Origin: Incurvaria masculella
Taxonomy: Eukaryota; Arthropoda; Insecta; Lepidoptera; Incurvariidae
Assembly: GCA_946894095.1 (NCBI GenBank)
Contig: OX335657.1
Location: 15,872,001-15,936,000 of the forward strand
Length of the DNA stretch: 64,000 nt
Direction of reading: 5' to 3'
Shown: positions 56,527 through 64,000 of the stretch, piece after piece
Numbering within the stretch: the stretch's first letter is position 1
How the letters are laid out: every line of letters starts with the position of its first letter
Program-made: the position numbers and the translations under genes
Notes under the pieces: model-generated
The model's input: the letters and a program-made list of their open reading frames with translations, nothing else
What the model was told of the DNA's origin: nothing
The model's database searches: none

Positions 56527-57918
56527 ACTGGTTATGGTGCTGTCTCTATAACAAACACAAAAACAACAATCGTTGTTATTAATATTATGTCCGCCTACAG
56601 AACCAATACGGTAAAAACAACTAAATAAGTAAATAAATTAATAAATAATAAAATAAATAAGAAAAACAGCTAATCTGGTTGTATGTAGCTGAACGCCCCC
56701 TCTTGTGTCCCGCGCCGCCGTCTCTATGCGGATCGGATGGCGCGAGCCGCGCCCCTGGAGCTGCAATGGGGTGCAGGGAGTGCAGGATCGGGAATCGGGA
56801 GCCGATCCTGAAACATAACATAGATATCGTAAAAAGCAGTAATATTTCGGCATTCGCCGTTATCAAACTGAATTTTATTTGCTATGGCAACGGTGTTTTT
56901 AATTTTGGCATCGTGTGAAAAAGTAGGGTCGATTGCCAGCACCACGCATTCATGGTATTGTCAATCTATACTACTGTTAGAATGTTCTTCTGTGCGGATA
57001 TCAGTGCATTTTGTTGAGGCCCTCATTAAAATGTGCTCCGAATTGCCAGATATAAGATAATTCGTAAGTTTTTAAGTCAATTTCGGTTGTTGACTTTGAA
57101 AATGTTCTTACAATCCGCACAGTGAAACATTCATTGAATGTCGTGTTGTGTGTTCGTGCGTGTGTAGGTATTGGTAATGTAGTTTGTGCGGATGAGTTTA
57201 CCGAATGCCTGTGTCCATTCATGCGAATGTGTAGTGGCGTAATCGTTTCTCCAATATAAAACGCGTTGCAGAACCTACACTCTAGGATATAAATGCAGTT
57301 TTTTGTTAAGCAATTAGCGGAACAGAAAATGCGGAATGGATGTGTCATGTGATGTGTTTTTATTGTAGTATTTGTGTTTATAATAGCGCATGTTTTGCAT
57401 CGGGGGCGCAGACAAGGTTGTGTACCTAGTGGCGTGTCTGTATTGTTTGGAGTGTATTTTTTATTTAGAATAGATTTAAGATTTTTATTTTGTCTGTATG
57501 ATATCTGTATTTTATTGGGGAGTAGTTCTTTGGTCAGATTGTGTGTTTGTAAAATTGGCAATAAATTTTGAATAGCATTTTTAATTTTTTGCACCCCATG
57601 AAAATATTTCGTAGTGAGTCTAATTTGGTTCGTGTTGTTAGTGTTGTGTATTTGTGACCTAGCATGCCTGGATTTTTTAGAAAAATGTTTTTTAATGAAT
57701 TTAGAGGGATAATTTCGTTGTTCTAGGGCATCTGTAATAATTTTGTCGTATGTTTCCAAACTATGTGTGTTGTTGCAAATTCTGTTACCGCGCACCGCAA
57801 GACTATTAGGAATACTCCGCTTAGTGTGAGATGGGTGACAGCTATCGAAGTGTAGGTACTGCAATTTGTTTGTCGGTTTGAAATGAACGGAAGTTATGAA
57901 TGTTTTGTCAATGAATGT
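56527..57918 (-). mobile_element. PLE left 5'-truncated unit
   Basis: It begins inside ORF2 at codon 436 (Thr of the TFIDKTF stretch) and continues through the complete 3' end, joined to the full unit at 56526/56527. Identical to the full unit apart from the 5' loss. Confidence 0.9.
57001..57918 (-). pseudogene. PLE ORF2 C-terminal 305 codons (left truncated unit)
   Basis: Residues 436-740: the end of the RT, the linker, the Cys/His motif and the whole GIY-YIG domain, with an intact stop at 57001-57003. Glu698 and Thr660 are normal here. No start codon of its own; it is a truncation product. Confidence 0.9.
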
Positions 57919-57928
57919 TTATATTATA
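57919..57928. other. central junction filler of the PLE palindrome
   Basis: Ten AT-only bases (TTATATTATA) not assignable to either truncated unit. They lie between codon 436 of the left unit and codon 615/616 of the right unit. Composition resembles the target flanks. Confidence 0.75.
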
Positions 57929-58310
57929 TATAAACACAAATACTACAATAAAAACACATCACATGACACATCCATTCCGCATTTTCTGTTCCGCTAATTG
58001 CTTAACAAAAAACTGCATTTATATCCTAGAGTGTAGGTTCTGCAACGCGTTTTATATTGGAGAAACGATTACGCCACTACACATTCGCATGAATGGACAC
58101 AGGCATTCGGTAAACTCATCCGCACAAACTACATTACCAATACCTACACACGCACGAACACACAACACGACATTCAATGAATGTTTCACTGTGCGGATTG
58201 TAAGAACATTTTCAAAGTCAACAACCGAAATTGACTTAAAAACTTACGAATTATCTTATATCTGGCAATTCGGAGCACATTTTAATGAGGGCCTCAACAA
58301 AATGCACTGA
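57929..58310 (+). pseudogene. PLE ORF2 C-terminal about 125 codons (right truncated unit)
   Basis: Encodes the histidines of the Cys/His motif and the complete GIY-YIG domain to the native TGA. It lacks the RT and the three cysteines. The in-frame codons upstream (57915-57930) are junction sequence. Confidence 0.9.
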
Positions 58311-58785
58311 TATCCGCACAGAAGAACATTCTAACAGTAGTATAGATTGACAATAACATGAATGCGTGGTGCTGGCAATCGACCCTACTTTTTCACACGA
58401 TGCCAAAATTAAAAACACCGTTGCCATAGCAAATAAAATTCAGTTTGATAACGGCGAATGCCGAAATATTACTGCTTTTTACGATATCTATGTTATGTTT
58501 CAGGATCGGCTCCCGATTCCCGATCCTGCACTCCCTGCACCCCCATTGCAGCTCCAGGGGCGCGGCTCGCGCCATCCGATCCGCATAGAGACGGCGGCGC
58601 GGGACACAAGAGGGGGCGTTCAGCTACATACAACCAGATTAGCTGTTTTTCTTATTTATTTTATTATTTATTAATTTATTTACTTATTTAGTTGTTTTTA
58701 CCGTATTGGTTCTGTAGGCGGACATAATATTAATAACAACGATTGTTGTTTTTGTGTTTGTTATAGAGACAGCACCATAACCAGT
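57929..58785 (+). mobile_element. PLE right 5'-truncated unit
   Basis: It begins in ORF2 at about codon 615 and runs to the complete 3' end (ACCATAACCAGT), joined to the full unit at 58785/58786. It carries two private changes: A at about 58348 where the others have C (AATAACATG against AATACCATG), and one extra C in CTGCACCCCCATTG. Confidence 0.9.
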
Positions 58786-58803
58786 TTTAGTCGCGCTTGC
58801 GAT

Positions 58804-58840
58804 CCTGACGGCCTCCGTGCACCCACGTGGCTCTGTCAGG
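58804..58840 (+). ncRNA. PLE 5' leader hairpin
   Basis: CCTGAC (58804-58809) pairs with GTCAGG (58835-58840), GCC (58811-58813) with GGC (58829-58831), and CGTG (58816-58819) with CACG (58824-58827) around the loop CACC. It lies 19 nt inside the unit, right after the tandem junction. Some PLEs carry hammerhead ribozymes in this region. The conserved core CUGANGA...GAAA is not present here, so I call only a structured leader. Confidence 0.6.
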
Positions 58841-58933
58841 GCTTCTGAAACCTACAGACCTTTACCGTTTTGTCTTTTATTATTCCTATTTATCATATTT
58901 ATTCATTTATTTACACTTTTCACATTACTCTAA

Positions 58934-59596
58934 ATGGAGGAAGTTCTCGATCAGATTTATTATCACAGCCATAAGCTTGCACAATATTTTGGCCACTATG
59001 AGTTCCTAAGGAGATGTTTCGACTGCGGAATAGCCCCGAAGGGACTCATGTTAAAAATGCCTCTGGCAGCAATTCCCCCCCCTATCAGAGCTTCCCTCAT
59101 CACATTACAATACAGTTTTGGGTTACAAATGACGCACACACTCCACCAACAATACGGTTCTCTTTGCATACATCACAAACAATTACTCACGAACACACTC
59201 AAAGTGGCGTTAGTCGCTTTTCCAAGTATATTCATGGACATAAAACAAATTTTGGCGCAGGCAAAAAATAAAATGGAACAAAATTTATCGCAACTATCAA
59301 ATAAATTCTCTAAACTAATTATTTTCTACACTGATTCAAATATCCCTATTCCATTCGATCCGTTAATTGCCCCTTCTCTTGGCTTAACATTTTTGGACAC
59401 TAATTCCGAGTTTCTTTTTAGTCTGCCGCCACCGCCATCAAAACTCTCATCACCATCACAAGCATCGCCATTTCATTCATTCACCCCCCAATTTAAGGCT
59501 CCTTCACTCGAACCAAATCCCTCTCATTCCATATCCTCTAGCGCTCATACCCATCACATCCCACACTTGTCTCAAGTGTCATTTGATACAACATAA
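58934..59596 (+). CDS. PLE ORF1, 220 aa
   Basis: Starts at an ATG 148 nt into the unit and ends TAA at 59594-59596. Residues 1-60 include HYEFLRRCFDCGIAPKGL, reminiscent of the N-terminal module seen upstream of the RT in several Penelope-like elements (from memory, unchecked). Residues about 100-130 (IKQILAQAKNKMEQNLSQLS) are helical and possibly coiled-coil. Residues about 163-215 are rich in Ser, Pro and His (run of four Pro near 165) and likely disordered. No catalytic motif. Function is unproven; RNA binding or RNP assembly would fit. Its last 69 codons overlap the open ORF2 frame (59388 onward) in the +1 frame, so ORF2 could be made as a fusion by frameshifting or splicing. Identical in the left arm. 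Confidence 0.85.
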   Translation: MEEVLDQIYYHSHKLAQYFGHYEFLRRCFDCGIAPKGLMLKMPLAAIPPPIRASLITLQYSFGLQMTHTLHQQYGSLCIHHKQLLTNTLKVALVAFPSIFMDIKQILAQAKNKMEQNLSQLSNKFSKLIIFYTDSNIPIPFDPLIAPSLGLTFLDTNSEFLFSLPPPPSKLSSPSQASPFHSFTPQFKAPSLEPNPSHSISSSAHTHHIPHLSQVSFDTT

Positions 59597-61805
59597 CAAC
59601 AATATTCTCAACCTCTCCTCTCATACACTCACAAGACTCGAGCAATGTGTTTTAGACAAAGGTCTTTCCTTTTGTCCGACTACGGAATTTAGCAAAATTG
59701 AACTTACTAAAGATATTGTAAAATTTTGTAGAAATCTAAAATGGAAATATTTTTGGATGAATAAGCCACCCAATCATATCGCGCAAACAAACACGTTGCA
59801 CGAGTCTTTAGACAAATTCAAATTACCTTCACCCCACGAACCACCCCCCTTACCTGCTAGTCATCCTTTGGAAATCTTCTCTGCCCAACTTTTGGCAAAA
59901 TTTTCGAGCCAAAGTTTTCTCAAAACTTTGCAATCAAAAGGTCAAAATTTATCACCCCAAGAGCAAAAAGCTCTACAAAATTTAAAAAACGACAATGAGA
60001 TTGTCATTCTACCAGCAGATAAGGGATCAACAACAGTTATACTAAACAAATCTGACTACATAACGGAAGGCTATAGGCAGCTAAACGATACCACATTTTA
60101 TCAAATTTTGGACAAAGACCCATGCGATGAAATTACCAAAACCATAAGGGATTATATCAAACAATCTGGACCTGCGGAGGGTTTGTCCAAATCTGATATC
60201 CTAACAATAGTTCCACCTCATCCCACTACACCTCACTTTTACATGCTTCCAAAGGTGCACAAAACAAACAACCCCGGTAGACCTATTGTTGCCTCTTGTG
60301 GATGTCCCACCGAAAGGGTCTCTAGTTTTGTGGACTTTCACTTACAACCACTAACAAAAAACCTACCTTCACACATTAGGGACACACAAGATTTTTTGGA
60401 AGCTCTTAAAAGAGTCAAAATTCCAGACAACACTGACATACTGATCGTCACAATTGACGCAGTCTCATTATACACTAACATTCCACACGATCAGGGACTA
60501 CAAACGGTGAATCATTTCCTAGAAAGACGCCAATTTCCTCACACAATTTCTTCAAAATTCTTAATTGATTTAACAGATTTGGTCCTAAAAAACAATTTCT
60601 TTTCTTTTGAGGACAAATTTTATAGGCAAATTAAGGGCACAGCCATGGGCACGCGCATGGCTCCCTCGTATGCAAACTTATTTATGGGGAAATTGGAAAT
60701 CGATTTTCTAAATTCTCAATGTTTAAAACCATTGTGTTGGGTAAGATTTATTGATGACATTTTTGCAATTTGGACTCATGGCAGGGATTCACTGTCGGTA
60801 TTCCTTGATGCTCTCAACTCGTTTAGCTGCCTTGACTTCACGTACACCATATCAGATTCCACAATCACCTTTCTCGATGTGGATATCACATTCATTGACA
60901 AAACATTCATAACTTCCGTTCATTTCAAACCGACAAACAAATTGCAGTACCTACACTTCGATAGCTGTCACCCATCTCACACTAAGCGGAGTATTCCTAA
61001 TAGTCTTGCGGTGCGCGGTAACAGAATTTGCAACAACACACATAGTTTGGAAACATACGACAAAATTATTACAGATGCCCTAGAACAACGAAATTATCCC
61101 TCTAAATTCATTAAAAAACATTTTTCTAAAAAATCCAGGCATGCTAGGTCACAAATACACAACACTAACAACACGAACCAAATTAGACTCACTACGAAAT
61201 ATTTTCATGGGGTGCAAAAAATTAAAAATGCTATTCAAAATTTATTGCCAATTTTACAAACACACAATCTGACCAAAGAACTACTCCCCAATAAAATACA
61301 GATATCATACAGACAAAATAAAAATCTTAAATCTATTCTAAATAAAAAATACACTCCAAACAATACAGACACGCCACTAGGTACACAACCTTGTCTGCGC
61401 CCCCGATGCAAAACATGCGCTATTATAAACACAAATACTACAATAAAAACACATCACATGACACATCCATTCCGCATTTTCTGTTCCGCTAATTGCTTAA
61501 CAAAAAACTGCATTTATATCCTAGAGTGTAGGTTCTGCAACGCGTTTTATATTGGAGAAACGATTACGCCACTACACATTCGCATGAATGGACACAGGCA
61601 TTCGGTAAACTCATCCGCACAAACTACATTACCAATACCTACACACGCACGAACACACAACACGACATTCAATGAATGTTTCACTGTGCGGATTGTAAGA
61701 ACATTTTCAAAGTCAACAACCGAAATTGACTTAAAAACTTACGAATTATCTTATATCTGGCAATTCGGAGCACATTTTAATGAGGGCCTCAACAAAATGC
61801 ACTGA
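59583..61805 (+). CDS. Penelope-like element RT with GIY-YIG endonuclease, 740 aa, intact
   Basis: Copies element RNA at the target by target-primed reverse transcription, the endonuclease nicking the DNA. Residue order: DKG motif at 146-148 (LPADKGSTT), characteristic of PLEs; fingers GRPIVASCG about 232-240; motif A TIDAVSLYTNIPHDQG with Asp292; motif B GTAMGTRMAPSYANLFMG 352-369; motif C FIDDIFAIW with Asp391/Asp392; then the YL-FDSCHPSHTKRSIP region. C604, C609, C612 and His624/625/628 form the Cys/His motif before the nuclease. GIY-YIG: CIYILEC 643-649, YIGET 656-660, Arg667, Glu721, final EGLN 734-737. The listed start is a TTG. The frame is open from 59388 without any ATG, and the first ATG is Met59 (59757), still upstream of DKG. 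Expression may therefore use a +1 frameshift from ORF1, an intron, or the internal ATG. Length matches canonical PLEs. Confidence 0.95.
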   Translation: MIQHNNNILNLSSHTLTRLEQCVLDKGLSFCPTTEFSKIELTKDIVKFCRNLKWKYFWMNKPPNHIAQTNTLHESLDKFKLPSPHEPPPLPASHPLEIFSAQLLAKFSSQSFLKTLQSKGQNLSPQEQKALQNLKNDNEIVILPADKGSTTVILNKSDYITEGYRQLNDTTFYQILDKDPCDEITKTIRDYIKQSGPAEGLSKSDILTIVPPHPTTPHFYMLPKVHKTNNPGRPIVASCGCPTERVSSFVDFHLQPLTKNLPSHIRDTQDFLEALKRVKIPDNTDILIVTIDAVSLYTNIPHDQGLQTVNHFLERRQFPHTISSKFLIDLTDLVLKNNFFSFEDKFYRQIKGTAMGTRMAPSYANLFMGKLEIDFLNSQCLKPLCWVRFIDDIFAIWTHGRDSLSVFLDALNSFSCLDFTYTISDSTITFLDVDITFIDKTFITSVHFKPTNKLQYLHFDSCHPSHTKRSIPNSLAVRGNRICNNTHSLETYDKIITDALEQRNYPSKFIKKHFSKKSRHARSQIHNTNNTNQIRLTTKYFHGVQKIKNAIQNLLPILQTHNLTKELLPNKIQISYRQNKNLKSILNKKYTPNNTDTPLGTQPCLRPRCKTCAIINTNTTIKTHHMTHPFRIFCSANCLTKNCIYILECRFCNAFYIGETITPLHIRMNGHRHSVNSSAQTTLPIPTHARTHNTTFNECFTVRIVRTFSKSTTEIDLKTYELSYIWQFGAHFNEGLNKMH

Positions 61806-62222
61806 TATCCGCACAGAAGAACATTCTAACAGTAGTATAGATTGACAATACCATGAATGCGTGGTGCTGGCAATCGACCCTACTTTTTCACACGATGCCA
61901 AAATTAAAAACACCGTTGCCATAGCAAATAAAATTCAGTTTGATAACGGCGAATGCCGAAATATTACTGCTTTTTACGATATCTATGTTATGTTTCAGGA
62001 TCGGCTCCCGATTCCCGATCCTGCACTCCCTGCACCCCATTGCAGCTCCAGGGGCGCGGCTCGCGCCATCCGATCCGCATAGAGACGGCGGCGCGGGACA
62101 CAAGAGGGGGCGTTCAGCTACATACAACCAGATTAGCTGTTTTTCTTATTTATTTTATTATTTATTAATTTATTTACTTATTTAGTTGTTTTTACCGTAT
62201 TGGTTCTGTAGGCGGACATAAT

Positions 62223-62236
62223 ATAAAATATTATAA
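62223..62236. repeat. right target-site duplication of the PLE locus
   Basis: ATAAAATATTATAA, exact match to 53020-53033. Confidence 0.8.
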
Positions 62237-62308
62237 AATATTTATATAATAATCATATTTGCAAGCAACGGGATAGGTCTTGTGATTGCGCTGTTAGCTT
62301 TTGTGTCC

Positions 62309-62605
62309 TTTTTAGGGTTCCGTACCCAAAGGGTGAAAACGGAACCCTATTACTAAGCCTCCGCTGTCCGTCCGTCCGTCAGTCCGTCTGTCCGTCTGTC
62401 ACAGGGCTGTATCTCAGTAACCGTAACAGGTAGACAGCTGAAATTTTCACAGAGTGTGTATTTATTTTGCCGCTACAACAACAAATAGGTAAGATTAAAA
62501 AATAATTAAAATTAAAGGGGGCTCCCATACAAAAAACGTGTTTTTTTTTTACGATGGTACTGAACCCTTCGTGTGCGAGTCCGACTCGCACTTGGCCGGT
62601 TTTTT
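62309..62605 (-). repeat. MINE-1-like element, complete
   Basis: TTTTTAGGGTTCCGTACCCA to ACTCGCACTTGGCCGGTTTT. Closest in detail to 37651-37957 (shared CAGTAACC and GGGGCTCCCATAC variants). Confidence 0.88.
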
Positions 62606-62770
62606 AACTCCTAGACAAGGCTGCTGCCTGTTTTCCAAAAAGTCTATTTGCGTTTAGTAGCAGTGGTTGATATATGAATAAAAGTATGGCTCGAGCGTTT
62701 TGAGAGTCACATATTCTTTCCCTTTTCTAGTCAAATCAGTTCCAGTGAAGTTCAAATCTCCGAAGTCACC

Positions 62771-63047
62771 AAAAAAACCTGCCAAGTGCGAGTCGGACTC
62801 GTACACGAAGGGTTCCGTACCTTCGTTCCAGATTTAACACAAAACAATCACGTTTCTTGTCCGGGCGGGCATTAATTTTAATTTTATTTTGACTATTTGT
62901 TGTTATATCGGCAATAGAAATACACACTCTGTGAAATTTTCAGCTGCCTACTTACTACGATTCATGATATGCGGGCCGCTGCTGACAAACGGCGGAGGCT
63001 TATTAATAGGGTTCCGTTGACACCCATTGCCTCCGGAACCCTAAAAA
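62771..63047 (+). repeat. MINE-1-like element, opposite orientation
   Basis: AAACCTGCCAAGTGCGAGTC to CCGGAACCCTAAAAA. The GTCC tract is lost and the middle diverged. It stands head-to-head with 62309-62605. Confidence 0.82.
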
Positions 63048-63214
63048 TTAAGCTCACGAAAATATGAGGTTCGGCCATCCGAGTAAGAGCAAAACGCATG
63101 TCTGTGTATCCGCGCGTGAAGGGACCTCCCTGTCGGATTAGACCGTAGGATTACGGTGAATCCTTTCGCCGTCCGCGTGTGACCGGCGGCGTGACCTCTC
63201 GCCGCGCCGGACGA
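63048..63214. other. no recognised feature
   Basis: Short GC-mixed spacer. Confidence 0.3.
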
Positions 63215-63681
63215 ACTATATAGCCTCTATAATCCGAAATACCAAAAAATACAACCCCTGTTCGGACTCGCGGGGTGTTCGGATTATAGTATGTTAAAAA
63301 ATGCAAGTATATTTTGACAGAATAAGTATATTTATTGAGGTACCTGCGGTAGCATACATACTAAAACCACAAAATACGTTACTTATTCTGTTACATAGTT
63401 ATCAATTTTAGTTTGACGGTTTTCTTTGTTTTAAGCTTCTCTTCTTCTTTGTTAAAAAAAAATCTTGATGTTTAAAGCAGAAGTATTGTCAACAAAAGAC
63501 TCGTCATTCCCAGACTCGTCAGTCTCTTACGTAAGTTGGGCTATGATCTCATCATCAGTTATAGGTTCTGTGCAATTCTCCTCTTCGCTGCGATAGTCAA
63601 AAAGGGACAGTCGGCCGTTCGGATTAAAGCGGCGTTCGGATTAGCTGAAGTGAGTACGGATAATCAAGGCTCTACTGTACT
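63215..63681 (+). mobile_element. pogo/Tigger-like non-autonomous element
   Basis: The right end GGATAATCAAGGCTCTACTG plus TA, and internal GTTCGGATTAAAGCGGCGTTC, match the pattern of pogo-type termini (CAGTAGAGCCTCGATTATCC). The left end TAGCCTCTATAATCCGAA is an eroded inverse of it. The TA at the right border fits the expected TA duplication. No transposase remains. Confidence 0.65.
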
Positions 63682-63907
63682 CACCTGTGTGCCGTGTGCG
63701 AAAGGGCGTCCAAAAGCGCTAATGCGCCCTCGAAGTGGAAGGCTGGCCGGTCTGTCACGACGTCGTCAACCCTCGCCATGGGCCAAGGGACAGCCCGGGA
63801 AGTCTCAGGAAGCCGCTCGGTAGTTGTGAAGGGTTCGTTTCACCAAAGATTTGTATCAACATGTTTAAGGGTGTATATCATGGATATAAGTTAAGTTACC
63901 AAATTAT
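63682..63907. other. no recognised feature
   Basis: A 95-codon + frame at 63536-63823 starts inside the pogo-like element and has no motif. Confidence 0.3.
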
Positions 63908-63936
63908 AATATAATAATAATAATAATAATAATTTA
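63908..63936 (+). repeat. (AAT)n microsatellite
   Basis: About eight AAT units followed by TTATTTCAATCAGG. Possibly the tail of a minus-strand LINE that runs off the window. Confidence 0.75.
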
Positions 63937-64000
63937 TTTCAATCAGGTGCATTGTCCCATAACATTGTAAATAATATTAAAACTAAGTTACACATTAATA

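Larger units (their letters stand above)
53034..62222. mobile_element. palindromic double-tandem Penelope-like element locus
   Basis: Four PLE units. Reading outward from the centre there is a 5'-truncated unit then a full unit, on the minus strand to the left and on the plus strand to the right. Inverted arms are 53088-57382 and 57929-62224. Outward ends are both element 3' ends. The centre (57383-57928) is asymmetric because the left truncated unit is longer. Arm differences found by eye: two substitutions in the left full unit, and one substitution plus one 1-bp insertion in the right truncated unit. A single 14-bp direct repeat flanks the whole. Confidence 0.9.
58786..62222 (+). mobile_element. 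PLE right full unit, coding-intact
   Basis: 5' leader 58786-58933, ORF1, ORF2, then a 3' region 61806-62222 that also stands upstream at 58311-58785 and so acts as the pseudo-LTR. The 3' end stops at GGCGGACATAAT, about 57 bp short of the end in the other units, and runs directly into the target duplication. An AATAAA at 61927-61932 is the only polyadenylation-like signal I noted. Confidence 0.92.

Noticed and set aside
58786..58933. Hammerhead ribozyme in the PLE leader
   Set aside because: I looked for CUGANGA followed by a stem and GAAA on both strands of the tandem junction and 3' region and did not find the core. Only a plain hairpin is supported.
61861..62185. Small ORFs of 71-81 codons in the PLE 3' region (both strands, all copies)
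   Set aside because: They overlap each other in different frames, and one is changed by the single-base insertion in the right truncated unit. There is no domain. They repeat only because the DNA repeats.
53020..62236. Pure assembly artefact (fold-back read) as the default reading of the PLE palindrome
   Set aside because: Not excluded, but each arm carries private changes, the centre is asymmetric and a 14-bp target duplication flanks the whole. These favour a real structure.

Overview
The window reads as gene-poor nuclear DNA of an insect, most probably a moth or butterfly. The basis is a short interstitial TTAGG-type telomeric tract and eleven copies of the dispersed element built around GGGTTCCGTACC with GTCC microsatellites (the lepidopteran MINE-1-like type). 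Helitron-like 3' ends finishing in CTAG and many TTAA-flanked foldback elements fit the same picture. I found no convincing host protein-coding gene, rRNA gene, CRISPR array or intact tRNA gene. Almost all open frames of 60-150 codons lie in repeats or in unremarkable AT-rich DNA. The species cannot be named from the sequence.

Layout. Positions 1-53,000 are a mosaic of non-autonomous elements. They include a tRNA-headed SINE of about 400 bp in some 14 copies or fragments, one full copy of which carries a 5S rRNA-like head. There are four families of TTAA-flanked MITEs (best examples 34278-34814, 39444-39902, 8189-8555 and 42006-42381) and other foldback or TIR elements (5892, 10179, 11351/47076, 18054/30703, 32349). 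A CGTATAAT-rich element occurs twice in inverted orientation (28470 and 45733). Two tandem arrays are each interrupted by a transposon (215-bp unit at 13615-14675; 34-bp unit at 26690-27617). Remnants of RTE-like and other LINEs are also present. GC-richer stretches near 15.6-16.0, 36.4-36.7, 48.2-49.1 and 51.8-51.9 kb are the only places where host regulatory or exonic DNA seems plausible.

The centrepiece is 53020-62236, a Penelope-like retroelement (PLE) locus. Two tandem PLE arrays stand head-to-head. Each consists of one full unit (about 3.5 kb) preceded by a 5'-truncated unit, and together they form a palindrome with two arms of about 4.3 kb. The arms differ at only four positions that I could find. 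The whole structure is flanked by a perfect 14-bp direct repeat, as if it had been inserted once. The right-hand full unit encodes an intact 220-aa ORF1 and a 740-aa ORF2 (DKG motif, reverse transcriptase, Cys/His motif, GIY-YIG endonuclease). ORF2 overlaps ORF1 in the +1 frame and has no AUG near its start. The left-hand copy has lost its endonuclease C-terminus through a nonsense mutation.

How the parts relate. The PLE is potentially autonomous and depends on its RT and GIY-YIG nuclease for target-primed reverse transcription. The other elements are non-autonomous and would have depended on LINE, piggyBac-like, pogo-like or Helitron machinery that is not encoded here. 63215-63681 is a short pogo/Tigger-like remnant and the window ends in a simple repeat.
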